Origin: Anoxybacillus sp050480245
GTDB taxonomy: Bacteria; Bacillota; Bacilli; Bacillales; Anoxybacillaceae
Direction: 5' to 3' (one strand)
Assembly (NCBI GenBank): GCA_050480245.1
Contig: JBCNEQ010000055.1
DNA: 64,000 bases
Shown: positions 55,654-64,000 of the stretch, one piece after another
How the letters are laid out: the number at the start of each line of letters is the position of its first letter
How positions within the stretch are numbered: position 1 is the first letter of the stretch
Notes under the pieces: generated by a model
The model's database searches: none
What the model was told of the DNA's origin: nothing
The model's input: only the letters and a program-made list of their open reading frames with translations
Made by a program: the position numbers and the translations under genes

Positions 55654-56589
55654 TTATATATTCGATTGAAAGCGAAACTTTCCTTCTATGTAATGCAAAA
55701 TTTCATTCACTCGCGTCGCAAACTTCGTATCATCCGTCATATCAAACCATTGAACGGGCATTTGATTACGAAACCATGTAAGTTGGCGCTTCGCATAACG
55801 ACGAGAGTTTTGTTTCAACTGTTCGATTGCTTCTTCAAGCGTAATTAACCCATCAAAATATGCATATAACTCCTTATAACCGATCGCTTGAATCGCTTGG
55901 CAGTCACGCACACCTTGGTCATACAATCGTTTCACTTCTTCAATCAATCCTTGAGCAATCATTTCATCTACTCGCCGATTAATGCGTTCATATAGTTTTT
56001 CTCGTTCCATCGTCAACCCAATGAGCGCAACGTTGTAAACGAGTTGTCGTTTTTGTTCTTTTAACCATTCCGTCATCGTTTTTCCTGTGCAATGGTAAAT
56101 TTCTAAGGCACGTATGACACGTCGGACGTTATTTGGATGTATACGCTCAGCACTTATCGGATCAATGTGCCTAAGTCGCTCATAAAGCTCATCCGATGAA
56201 CATTGCTCTAACGCTTGTCGATATGAATCGTTTGATGGTGCATCCGAAAATTGATAATCATAAATAACAGATTGAATGTATAACCCTGTACCCCCAACGA
56301 TTATCGGGAGCTTTCCCCGATTCGTAATATTTGTAATAAGGGAGCGAGCGAGCGTCTGAAACTCCGCCACAGAAAAAGATTCATACGGCTCCTTTATATC
56401 AATTAAATGATGGGGAATGCCTTCCATTTCTTCTGAACGAATTTTTGCGGTTCCAATATCTAATCCTTTATATATTTGCATCGAGTCACCATTAATAATT
56501 TCCCCTTGTAAACGCTTGGCTAGCTCTATGCTCATTTTCGTTTTCCCCACAGCCGTTGGACCAATTAACACAACGACTTTCTCTCCCAT
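55654..56589 (-). CDS. miaA: tRNA dimethylallyltransferase
   Basis: 311 residues. Adds a dimethylallyl group to A37 of tRNAs reading codons starting with U. P-loop VVLIGPTAVGKTKMSIELAK, NGDSMQIYKGLDIGTAK, PHHLIDI, VGGTGLYIQSVIY and the C-terminal QLTWFRNQ are present. The product is the substrate of MiaB, encoded 6 kb upstream in the same strand. Confidence 0.96.
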   Translation of the reverse strand: MGEKVVVLIGPTAVGKTKMSIELAKRLQGEIINGDSMQIYKGLDIGTAKIRSEEMEGIPHHLIDIKEPYESFSVAEFQTLARSLITNITNRGKLPIIVGGTGLYIQSVIYDYQFSDAPSNDSYRQALEQCSSDELYERLRHIDPISAERIHPNNVRRVIRALEIYHCTGKTMTEWLKEQKRQLVYNVALIGLTMEREKLYERINRRVDEMIAQGLIEEVKRLYDQGVRDCQAIQAIGYKELYAYFDGLITLEEAIEQLKQNSRRYAKRQLTWFRNQMPVQWFDMTDDTKFATRVNEILHYIEGKFRFQSNI

Positions 56590-56708
56590 ATAATACCACT
56601 ACTTTCCATTCTAATTCACATTCATTTATTATAGACAAACAATATACATTTTATCATCTATGTTCAAAAAATTTTAGTTCCAAAAGCGAACGAAAAACAT
56701 CCGCTTTT

Positions 56709-58535
56709 TTACATGACACGTTTAAACATTTTTTCTAACTCATAAGTAGAAAAGTGAATCATAATTGGCCGACCGTGCGGGCATGTAAATGGATCGCTCG
56801 TTTTCCGCAACGATTCAAGCAACGCAAATATTTCATCGTTGCGCAAAAATTGATTTGCTTTAATGGATTGTTTACAACTCATCATAATCGCTGCTTTTTC
56901 ACGCAACTGTTTGATGTCCACTTTTTTCATCACTAACACTTGCTTAATCATTTCTTCAATAATTGTTGCTTCTTCCCCTTTTGGAAACCATTGAGGATGC
57001 GAACGGACAATAAAACTGTTATGGCCAAATGGCTCTAAAAATACGCCACACGCAGCTAAGTGATCGCGATGACTGTCAATGAGCAAATATTCACTTGATG
57101 AATAAGTAAACGTCAACGGGATAAGCAACGGTTGTAACTCATTTGTGACCATTGCTAATTTTTCGCGAAAATATTCATATTTGATTCGCTCTTGTGCAGC
57201 ATGTTGATCAATAATGTACAATCCATTTTCATTTTGGGCTAAAATATACGTCCCGTGCATTTGTCCAATCGGATATAATGGCGGAATGCGTTCTTGATCC
57301 ATCTCTCCTGTTACATGTTCGCTTGGAACAACGGATTCTACATCAAGCGGCTTGACATCTTGATCACGAACACGTTCGTCACTTTTCTCCAACACGATTC
57401 GCTCTTCTGTTTTCTTTTCTTGATCACGATATATCTCCGTTACACGTGGTGACATCGTATTTGATTCTTTCACGATATGTTCAAACGAAAACGTTTGTTG
57501 TTCTGCTTTCGTTTTTTCTACTCGCGGTGCCGTTACCTCAGGAATTAACGTCTTTTTTTGAAATGATTGGCGAATCGTTTGTTGAACAAGCTCGTTTAAC
57601 TCGGCTTCTTTACTAAAACGTACTTCTAACTTTGCCGGATGAACGTTCACATCCACAAGAAGCGGATCCATAACAATATTTAAAAATGCAATCGGATGTC
57701 GTCCGATTGGAAGAAGCGTATGATACCCTTCTTCAATCGCTTTATATAACGAATAGTTTTTAACATATCGCCCATTTACAATCGTAGTCATATAGTTACG
57801 GGAAGCGCGCGTCACCTCAGGTAAAGCAACGTAACCGTCAATGGTAAAATCGATCGTTTCTGCATGGATGGCAACCATTTTTTTAGCCGCATCAAATCCG
57901 TAAATAGCTGCTAACACTTGCCGAACATCACCGTTCCCGTTCGTATAAAACAGCTGTTTCCCATTATGTGTTAATCGAAAAGAAATATGTGGGTGCGCAA
58001 GAGCTAAGCGATTCATGACATCAACAATATGACCAAGTTCCGTATGAATCGTTTTCATATATTTTAAGCGAGCTGGCGTATTGAAAAATAAATGCGAAAC
58101 CGTGATATCCGTTCCTTTTCGACTGCTTGTCCGACCATGTTGCACAAGCTCTCCTCCTTTTAAGACGATCAACGTCCCTGGCCCTTCACCTGTGCTTGAC
58201 TTTAACTCTAAATGTGAGACCGAAGCAATACTCGGTAATGCCTCTCCTCTAAAACCGAGCGTACGGATGCGGAACAAATCGGACTCATCTTTAATTTTGC
58301 TTGTTGCGTGTCGTTCGAACGCTAAAAAACAGTCTTCCTCTTCTAACCCATCCCCGTTATCAATCACGCGAATTTTCGCCAATCCCGCTTCTTCTAACTC
58401 GACTTCAATGATGGTGCTATGAGCATCAATCGCATTTTCAACAAGCTCTTTTACGACAGAAGCGGGACGTTCAACGACTTCCCCTGCCGCAATTTTATTT
58501 GCTAATGCATCATCAAGTTTACGAATTTTCCCCAC
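56709..58535 (-). CDS. mutL: DNA mismatch repair protein MutL
   Basis: 608 residues. N-terminal GHKL ATPase (ELVENAIDAHST, DNGDGLEEED, TLGFRGEALPSI, GTDITVSHLFFNTPARLKY) and a C-terminal endonuclease domain with the DQHAAQERIKYE metal motif, MMSCKQSIKANQ and CPHGRPIMI. The endonuclease motifs are intact, as expected for an organism without MutH. A low-complexity charged linker (~335-410) joins the domains. Thirteen bases after mutS. Confidence 0.96.
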   Translation of the reverse strand: MGKIRKLDDALANKIAAGEVVERPASVVKELVENAIDAHSTIIEVELEEAGLAKIRVIDNGDGLEEEDCFLAFERHATSKIKDESDLFRIRTLGFRGEALPSIASVSHLELKSSTGEGPGTLIVLKGGELVQHGRTSSRKGTDITVSHLFFNTPARLKYMKTIHTELGHIVDVMNRLALAHPHISFRLTHNGKQLFYTNGNGDVRQVLAAIYGFDAAKKMVAIHAETIDFTIDGYVALPEVTRASRNYMTTIVNGRYVKNYSLYKAIEEGYHTLLPIGRHPIAFLNIVMDPLLVDVNVHPAKLEVRFSKEAELNELVQQTIRQSFQKKTLIPEVTAPRVEKTKAEQQTFSFEHIVKESNTMSPRVTEIYRDQEKKTEERIVLEKSDERVRDQDVKPLDVESVVPSEHVTGEMDQERIPPLYPIGQMHGTYILAQNENGLYIIDQHAAQERIKYEYFREKLAMVTNELQPLLIPLTFTYSSSEYLLIDSHRDHLAACGVFLEPFGHNSFIVRSHPQWFPKGEEATIIEEMIKQVLVMKKVDIKQLREKAAIMMSCKQSIKANQFLRNDEIFALLESLRKTSDPFTCPHGRPIMIHFSTYELEKMFKRVM

Positions 58536-58548
58536 GTTTTCCCTCCTT

Positions 58549-61113
58549 TCACTTTAATAGCTTTTGGATTTCATATAGTTTATTCATCGCTTCAAGCGGT
58601 GTCATATCAAGCAAATTAAGCGACTGAATGCGCTTGATCACTTCTCTCTCTTTTTTCGATGCACTCGAACGCCCTTCATTTTGCTGCTCCTCAAACATGC
58701 TTAGTTGCTCAAACTTCTCTCTATTTTCTTTAATGATCGTCATCTGATTTGTTTCAAACTCGCGTAAAATTTGTTCTGCCCGCTGAATTAATTCTGGCGG
58801 CAGCTTTGCTAATTGCGCTACATGAATACCGTAACTTTTATCTGCCGGCCCTTCTTTCATTTTATGCAAAAAAATAACGGTTCCGTTTTCTTCAATCGCG
58901 CTAACATGAACATTTTTTAAACGTGGCAATTGTTTTTCAAGTGCTGTTAATTCATGATAGTGCGTACTAAATAACGTTTTTGCGCCAATTCGGTCGTGAA
59001 TGTATTCAATCATCGCTTGAGCAAGCGCCATGCCATCGTATGTGGATGTTCCGCGGCCAATTTCGTCAAACAAAATAAGACTATTTTGTGTCGCGTGAAC
59101 GATCGCGTTACGCGCCTCTAACATCTCAACCATAAATGTACTTTGGCCTGCAACTAAATCGTCAGCTGCTCCGATTCTCGTAAACACTTGATCAAAAATC
59201 GGCAATATCGCTTTTTCCGCTGGAACAAAACATCCGATTTGCGCCATAATAGCTGTTAATGCAATTTGACGCATGTACGTGCTTTTTCCAGACATATTCG
59301 GTCCTGTAATAAGCAATATTTCTCGTTCATCATCCATATAACAATCGTTTGGAACATAAATATTTGATCCTAATACTTTTTCAACAACAGGATGGCGTCC
59401 TTGTTGAATAACAAGACGGCGATCATCGGAAAACTGCGGTTTAGAGTAGTTATATTTTTCGCTAACCGTTGCAAAACATTGTAAAACATCCAATTGACTA
59501 ATGTATTTCGCTAATTTTTGCAGACGTACAATGTATTGTTTCACTTGTTCACGAATCGAAACAAACAACTCATATTCAAGTTCCATGCTTTTTTCTTCTG
59601 CTTCTAAAATAAGTGCCTCTTTTTCTTTCAACTCTTTTGTCACAAAACGTTCAGCATTAGCTAATGTTTGTTTACGCTCATACCGTCCTTCTGGCAACAA
59701 ATGCAAGTTTGCTTTTGTTACTTCGATATAGTATCCAAACACTCGGTTATAACCAATCTTTAACGATTTAATTCCAGTTAATTCCCGTTCTTTCGCTTCT
59801 AACTGCGCAATCCATGTTTTTCCGTTCCGACTAGCATCTCGAAATCGATCCAACGCTTCGTTATAACCATCTTTAATGATTCCACCTTCTTTAACAGATA
59901 GTGGTGGATTTTCTTCAATCGCTGCTTCTAACAATTGGACAAGTTCTTCACATGCATCAAGATGTTGTGCGAATAATTGAACGTTTTCGTCTTCAATTTG
60001 CATAAGAAGCGCAACAATCAACGGCACTTGTTTTAACGATTTTTTCAATTGAATTAAGTCGCGCGCATTGACATTTCCAAATGCAACACGTCCAGCTAAT
60101 CGTTCTAAATCATATACTCCGCGAAGATATTCGCGCAATTCTTGCCGCTCGAAATAGTGCAAAAGAAGCTGCTCAACAAGATGCCATCGCTGCTCAATTT
60201 TTTCACGATCTAACAACGGGTGATCAATCCATTGCTTCAGCAATCGTCCTCCCATTGCTGTCATCGTTTCATCAAGAAGCCAAAAAAGCGAACCCGTTTT
60301 GCCTTTTGTGCGCATCGTTTCGGTTAACTCTAAATTTCGTTTGGAATATACATCCATTTTCATATATGCATCGACTTCATACAATTCTACTGGCTGTAAG
60401 TGAGCTAAACTCCGCTTTTGTGTTTTTATTAAATAATTTAATAATCTTCCAAACGTCACAAGTAATTTTTCTTGTTTCAAATGAGAAACAATGGACTCAC
60501 ACACAGGTGGGATAGTTGTTTCATCTTCGCATGAAATCGTAAGAACATATCGTTCTTGCAACGATTGACATTGCTCTTTATACGCAGTTGCAACGACAAT
60601 TTCTTTCGTGCCAATAGAATAAATTTCATTCAATACATCTTCAAACGAACGGAGCATTGTCATGCGACTCTCACCGGTCGTTAAATCTGTATATGCAAGG
60701 CCATATGTGCCATCTTTAAATGATGTTAACGAAGCTAAATAGTTGTTTGCTTTCTCTTCAAGTTGCTTCCCTTCCATGATCGTTCCAGGCGTAATGAGTT
60801 GTACGACTTCTCGACGCACAACTCCTTTCGCTGTTTTTGGATCTTCGACTTGCTCACAAATCGCGACTTTATATCCTTTGTCAATCAAACGTTCGATGTA
60901 CATGGCGGCTGAATGATAAGGCACCCCGCACATCGGTACGCGCTCTTCGCCTCCACCGTCACGACTTGTCAGAGTAATTTCTAACTCTTGGGATGCTTTA
61001 ATTGCATCTTCAAAAAACATTTCGTAAAAATCACCGAGGCGAAAAAACAGAAAAGCGTCTTTATATTGTGACTTAATCGCTAAATATTGTTGAATCATCG
61101 GTGTATAAGCCAT
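58549..61113 (-). CDS. mutS: DNA mismatch repair protein MutS
   Basis: 854-residue mismatch-recognition ATPase. Mismatch-contacting N-terminal FFRLGDFYEMFFEDA (Phe-x-Glu), connector and lever domains, Walker A ITGPNMSGKSTYMRQ, Walker B LILFDEIGRGTSTYDG, and ATHYHEL-type FSTHYHELTALE. The usual family length. Two ATGs at the start; 61113 is better spaced to GGAGG. Operon with mutL. Confidence 0.96.
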   Translation of the reverse strand: MAYTPMIQQYLAIKSQYKDAFLFFRLGDFYEMFFEDAIKASQELEITLTSRDGGGEERVPMCGVPYHSAAMYIERLIDKGYKVAICEQVEDPKTAKGVVRREVVQLITPGTIMEGKQLEEKANNYLASLTSFKDGTYGLAYTDLTTGESRMTMLRSFEDVLNEIYSIGTKEIVVATAYKEQCQSLQERYVLTISCEDETTIPPVCESIVSHLKQEKLLVTFGRLLNYLIKTQKRSLAHLQPVELYEVDAYMKMDVYSKRNLELTETMRTKGKTGSLFWLLDETMTAMGGRLLKQWIDHPLLDREKIEQRWHLVEQLLLHYFERQELREYLRGVYDLERLAGRVAFGNVNARDLIQLKKSLKQVPLIVALLMQIEDENVQLFAQHLDACEELVQLLEAAIEENPPLSVKEGGIIKDGYNEALDRFRDASRNGKTWIAQLEAKERELTGIKSLKIGYNRVFGYYIEVTKANLHLLPEGRYERKQTLANAERFVTKELKEKEALILEAEEKSMELEYELFVSIREQVKQYIVRLQKLAKYISQLDVLQCFATVSEKYNYSKPQFSDDRRLVIQQGRHPVVEKVLGSNIYVPNDCYMDDEREILLITGPNMSGKSTYMRQIALTAIMAQIGCFVPAEKAILPIFDQVFTRIGAADDLVAGQSTFMVEMLEARNAIVHATQNSLILFDEIGRGTSTYDGMALAQAMIEYIHDRIGAKTLFSTHYHELTALEKQLPRLKNVHVSAIEENGTVIFLHKMKEGPADKSYGIHVAQLAKLPPELIQRAEQILREFETNQMTIIKENREKFEQLSMFEEQQNEGRSSASKKEREVIKRIQSLNLLDMTPLEAMNKLYEIQKLLK

Positions 61114-61162
61114 CATCTTTCCTCCAACGTCCGAGATATTGACTTCAATTATTATAACAAAA

Positions 61163-61198
61163 AATAAAAACTAGGAAGAATAAACTTCCTAGTTTTTA
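61163..61198 (-). terminator. Terminator of cotE
   Basis: Stem AAAAACTAGGAAG/CTTCCTAGTTTTT with a seven-base loop, then ATTTTTTG on the minus strand. The cotE stop is inside the first arm. Confidence 0.85.
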
Positions 61199-61725
61199 TT
61201 GCTTCCTTCTTGAAGAAGCTCTTCATCTAACTGTTCTAATTCCGCCTCAATATCTTCCTCTATTTCGTCTGATGATGTATCGACGACTGCAATACGTACT
61301 TTTGTTTCTCCGATGACTTCTGCAACAAACTCTCGCTCTACTTCAACAGTTACTTTGTTTCCAGTTGAAGCAATCGTACATTCTAAACAATTTGGTTGTT
61401 GAACAACGCGCGCGATCACTTCTTGTTCTTCACTAATGAGCTCTTCGTTACGATACTTTAACGAAATCACATCGGTGTACGATACAGTTTCTGTGAGCAC
61501 TTCCGTTTTTGTATTGTCGTCGTACGAATACCAAACGTTCACATCATACTTGCCATGAATTTCAACACTACGATCCACTTTTTTTGCTTCGTACCGATGA
61601 TTAATAATCCAGCAACCGAGCACGCTCGTTGGACGATGTTTCGCGGAAACTGTATGCGTCGATTGCGTAAACTTTCGCCCTTTTCCCACAACCGCCTTTG
61701 TAATAATCTCTCTGTATTGGGACAT
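61189..61725 (-). CDS. cotE: Outer spore coat morphogenetic protein CotE
   Basis: 178-residue coat assembly protein. Conserved N-terminal REIITKAVVGKGRKFTQSTH, SVLGCWIINHRYEAKKV and the GKYDVNVWYSYDDNTKTEV core are typical; the C-terminus is very acidic (SSDEIEEDIEAELEQLDEEL), as in Bacillus CotE, where the tail recruits other coat proteins. ATG 61725 has GGAGGG upstream. SigE-type promoter found upstream, so mother-cell expression is expected. Confidence 0.94.
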   Translation of the reverse strand: MSQYREIITKAVVGKGRKFTQSTHTVSAKHRPTSVLGCWIINHRYEAKKVDRSVEIHGKYDVNVWYSYDDNTKTEVLTETVSYTDVISLKYRNEELISEEQEVIARVVQQPNCLECTIASTGNKVTVEVEREFVAEVIGETKVRIAVVDTSSDEIEEDIEAELEQLDEELLQEGSNKN

Positions 61726-61819
61726 GAAACAAACCCTCCTCAAAAATGCATTGTTCATTTTATCCTATGCACTAGAAACACAAAAGTGTACATAAAAAAA
61801 CAATCATTCCGTATAGTTC

Positions 61820-61846
61820 ATTGTATGCGGCCGATTCAAAATATGT
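61820..61846 (-). promoter_or_regulatory. SigE-type promoter of cotE
   Basis: Minus strand: -35 ACATATT (61846-61840), 12-nt spacer, -10 CATACAAT (61827-61820), a full match to the SigE -10. It lies beyond the ricA terminator, about 95 nt upstream of cotE. Confidence 0.6.
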
Positions 61847-61858
61847 ACGAAAAACATA

Positions 61859-61886
61859 AAAAAAGAGCCCATGAAAAAATGGACTC
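61859..61886 (-). terminator. Terminator of miaB-ricA
   Basis: Stem GAGTCCAT/ATGGGCTC (one G-U pair) followed by TTTTTTT on the minus strand, just after the ricA stop. Confidence 0.8.
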
Positions 61887-61887
61887 T

Positions 61888-62319
61888 TCAATGACAATGG
61901 CCACAATGACTATGTTTCACTTGGGCTCCTGTTTCCCCTCGCAACACATCTCCGCCCGTTGATGTAATAATTTCATCTGTTACTGTCTTTGAAATAGTGG
62001 AAGCAACAAGTTGCAATAAATCGTTAATTTCTACTTGCGATTGTTTAAATTGTTCTACAATTGGAATTTCCGATAGCTGTTCGTAAATCTCATCAATTTC
62101 TGCTTCCACTTTTTTTAACGCTTCTGTTTTCCCATAATGTTGCAAGTTTACAGCTTGTTTTTGTAATGATTTAATTTTAGCAATCATCGTGCGCACTTTT
62201 TCATTTTCATGAATTTTCGCTTCTGCTTGTTTAAAAATCCCAACTTCTTCTGTTTCAGCAATCATTTTAGCTAATTCTTTCGCTTTTTGTACAATGTCAT
62301 CTTTTGTATATTTCGCCAC
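61888..62319 (-). CDS. ricA: RicA (YmcA), RicAFT complex subunit
   Basis: 143-residue helical protein (YlbF/YmcA family) that with RicF and RicT promotes RNase Y processing and is needed for sporulation, competence and biofilm in Bacillus. Helical core EVGIFKQAEAKIHENEKVRT, and a C-terminal metal-type tail HSHCGHCH, consistent with the Fe-S cluster reported for the complex. GTG start at 62319 with GAGGTG upstream, one base after the miaB stop. Confidence 0.9.
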   Translation of the reverse strand: MAKYTKDDIVQKAKELAKMIAETEEVGIFKQAEAKIHENEKVRTMIAKIKSLQKQAVNLQHYGKTEALKKVEAEIDEIYEQLSEIPIVEQFKQSQVEINDLLQLVASTISKTVTDEIITSTGGDVLRGETGAQVKHSHCGHCH

Positions 62320-62320
62320 G

Positions 62321-63901
62321 TTATTTCACCTCAATCGCTTCTTCTACCATTTCTCCGTTTAATGTCCACGTTTTTGCTTCGGTAATCCGCACTTTTACAA
62401 GTTGACCAATCGCAGACTTTGGCCCGATGAAGTTGACGAGTTTGTTTTTGCGCGTATATCCAGCAAGAACATCCGGATTGTTTTTACTTTCCCCCTCTAC
62501 TAACACTTCGACAACTTGTCCTTCATATTCCTTCATTTTTTTTGCGGAAATTTCATTTACTAATGCGTTTAATCGTTGTAAACGTTCTTTTTTCACTTCC
62601 ATCGGTACGTTGTCGGCCATTTTTGCTGCTGGCGTTCCTTCACGTGGCGAGTAAATGAACGTAAATGCAGAATCAAATTCAACCTCGCGATATAGCGACA
62701 ACGTTTCTTCAAATTGTTCATCCGTTTCGTTCGGGAACCCGACGATGATGTCTGTTGTGAGCGCTACACCAGGAATCGCTTCTTTAATTTTGCGAACAAG
62801 CTCTAAATATTGTTCGCGTGTATATTTGCGCGCCATCATTTTTAATACTTCACTACTTCCCGATTGAACTGGCAAATGAATGTGCTCGACTAAATTTCCA
62901 CCTTTAGCCAATACTTCGATTAAACGATCATCAAAATCACGCGGATGGCTTGTTGTGAAACGAATGCGTGGAATATCAATTTTGCGTAACTCATCCATTA
63001 AATCACCAAGACCATATTTCATATCAGTGAAGTCTTTTCCATACGCATTCACGTTTTGCCCTAATAAAGTAATTTCTTTATATCCTTGTGCTGCTAAATG
63101 CCTCACTTCTTGGATAATATCTTCTGGACGACGGCTACGTTCTTTTCCGCGCGTATACGGAACAATACAGTACGTACAAAACTTATCACAACCGTACATA
63201 ATATTGACCCATGCTTTAATGTTTCCTTTTCGCACTTTTGGTAAGTTCTCGATGACGTCGCCTTCTTTTGACCATACTTCAACAACCATTTCTTTCGACA
63301 TATACGCTTCTTTCAAAATATACGGAAGACGATGAATATTGTGCGTACCGAAAATCATATCAACGTATTGGAATTGTTTTAAAATTTTATTGACGACCGA
63401 TTCCTCTTGCGACATACAGCCACATACACCAAGCAATAAATCAGGGTTGTTTTGCTTCAATGGCTTTAAGTGACCAATTTCTCCGAATACTTTGTTCTCC
63501 GCATTTTCACGAATCGCACACGTATTTAATAAAATGACGTTCGCATCTTCTGGACGATCGGTCGGTTCATAACCGAGCGCCATAAAAATTCCAGCCATCA
63601 CTTCTGTATCGTGTTCATTCATTTGACAGCCATACGTACGAATGTAAAACTTACGACCGTTCCCCATGCCACGAAACTCTTCAGGAATAGAAAAATCTTT
63701 ATGATATTTCACTTCCTCTTTTCCGCGTTTTTTTGCTTCTTTCAAAGATGGTGGCACAAATACGGTTGAAAAATATTTTTCATAGTCTTGACTTGTTTTT
63801 TGCTTTAGACGTTGTAAATTGCCATCCAAAGCGGATTTTTTGTCCGTTGGATGATCCGTCTCAATTTGTGCTGTGTACTGTAAACGTTGTTTTTCGTTCA
63901 T
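62321..63901 (-). CDS. miaB: tRNA-2-methylthio-N6-dimethylallyladenosine synthase
   Basis: 526-residue radical-SAM methylthiotransferase acting on i6A37 of tRNA. N-terminal UPF0004 domain with Cys92, Cys128 and Cys162 (RTYGCQMNEHD, LNTCAIRENA, GVCGCMSQ), radical-SAM triad Cys238, Cys242, Cys245 (GCDKFCTYCIVPYTRG) and a C-terminal TRAM domain (GQVVEVLVEG). A ~75-residue N-terminal extension is common in Bacillus. AGGAGAATAACG precedes the ATG; cotranscribed with ricA. Confidence 0.96.
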   Translation of the reverse strand: MNEKQRLQYTAQIETDHPTDKKSALDGNLQRLKQKTSQDYEKYFSTVFVPPSLKEAKKRGKEEVKYHKDFSIPEEFRGMGNGRKFYIRTYGCQMNEHDTEVMAGIFMALGYEPTDRPEDANVILLNTCAIRENAENKVFGEIGHLKPLKQNNPDLLLGVCGCMSQEESVVNKILKQFQYVDMIFGTHNIHRLPYILKEAYMSKEMVVEVWSKEGDVIENLPKVRKGNIKAWVNIMYGCDKFCTYCIVPYTRGKERSRRPEDIIQEVRHLAAQGYKEITLLGQNVNAYGKDFTDMKYGLGDLMDELRKIDIPRIRFTTSHPRDFDDRLIEVLAKGGNLVEHIHLPVQSGSSEVLKMMARKYTREQYLELVRKIKEAIPGVALTTDIIVGFPNETDEQFEETLSLYREVEFDSAFTFIYSPREGTPAAKMADNVPMEVKKERLQRLNALVNEISAKKMKEYEGQVVEVLVEGESKNNPDVLAGYTRKNKLVNFIGPKSAIGQLVKVRITEAKTWTLNGEMVEEAIEVK

Positions 63902-63942
63902 CGTTATTCTCCTTTCTTTTATTCATACATGCACACTAACAT

Positions 63943-63971
63943 AGTATATTATTTTCCGGGCTTTTAAACAA
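63943..63971 (-). promoter_or_regulatory. Promoter of miaB-ricA
   Basis: Minus strand: -35 TTGTTT (63971-63966), 17-nt spacer, -10 TATACT (63948-63943), about 45 nt upstream of miaB. Confidence 0.55.
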
Positions 63972-63987
63972 TGTTTTTCCAATCGAG

Positions 63988-64000
63988 TAGGAGGAGGTGA
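63988..64000 (+). promoter_or_regulatory. Strong ribosome-binding sequence at the window edge
   Basis: TAGGAGGAGGTGA reads as an almost perfect Shine-Dalgarno on the plus strand in the last bases, suggesting a plus-strand gene starting just beyond the window. The start codon is not visible. Confidence 0.4.

Noticed and set aside
62880..63335. 151-codon plus-strand frame opposite miaB
   Set aside because: Antisense of a fully supported radical-SAM gene.
1..64000. CRISPR arrays, tRNA or rRNA genes, prophage modules
   Set aside because: No regularly spaced repeats, no tRNA-like cloverleaf and no phage structural genes were noticed on either strand; a tRNAscan/CRISPR search would confirm.

Overview
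The window is a chromosomal segment of a low-to-moderate GC, endospore-forming Bacillaceae, most likely a thermophilic Anoxybacillus/Geobacillus-type organism. This rests on many genes with close Bacillus homologues in Bacillus-like order (ypmPQRS, thyA-dfrA-ilvA, ccdA-yneIJK, sspP-sspO-acnA-sspL, lexA/yneA-yneB-ynzC, glnRA-ynbB-hflX-spoVK-hfq-miaA-mutL-mutS-cotE-ricA-miaB), on spore genes (SASPs SspL/O/P, SpoVK, CotE) and on Firmicute regulators (LexA, GlnR, GlpP, Fur, CodY-type and cre-type sites). No rRNA, tRNA or CRISPR array was seen.

Layout. 0-4 kb: 5' part of parE with a LexA box, yneT, plsY, an RsmF-like rRNA methyltransferase. 4-9.8 kb: minus-strand ypmS-ypmR-sco-degV, ypmP, ilvA (CodY-type box on its promoter), dfrA-thyA. 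9.8-11.1 kb: tatA-tatC followed by a decayed 3' end of hydrogenase-maturation gene hypE. 11.2-15.5 kb: DUF123 nuclease-like protein, glutamate-type symporter, a small YuzL-like peptide, an RsmJ-like methyltransferase, a bacilliredoxin and metA. 15.5-21.1 kb: the most plastic zone, with two truncated convergent genes, small ORFs, an inverted pair of REP-like double hairpins, an NRAMP-type transporter plus 5-oxoprolinase pxpBCA operon, a ycsI remnant and fragments of IS21- and IS3-family elements. 21-27 kb: rraA-like, ydjM, a membrane acyltransferase, a broken chemotaxis transducer, a hemD-like gene, an orphan histidine kinase and a Fur-controlled flavodoxin. 27-35 kb: fruRKA, glpP-glpFK with a terminator/antiterminator leader, yjbQ. 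35-44.5 kb: cspD, DUF2564, ypeQ-ypeP, EamA transporter, yuiD, sspL, acnA, sspO, sspP, yneK and the ccd cytochrome c maturation genes. 44.6-54 kb: transketolase, the SOS locus, glutamine synthetase locus, ynbB-hflX, TRIC channel. 54-64 kb: a thiolase fragment, spoVK, hfq, miaA, mutL-mutS, cotE, ricA, miaB.

Functionally the window is mainly core housekeeping: nucleotide and amino-acid biosynthesis, sugar and glycerol uptake, DNA repair, SOS control, nitrogen control, tRNA modification and sporulation. I found no convincing new multi-gene system. The unusual content is a trail of deletion scars (hypE, a methyltransferase, ycsI, a chemotaxis transducer, thiolase, two IS elements) showing recent genome reduction around an otherwise conserved backbone, plus small uncharacterised proteins and a few regulatory leaders.
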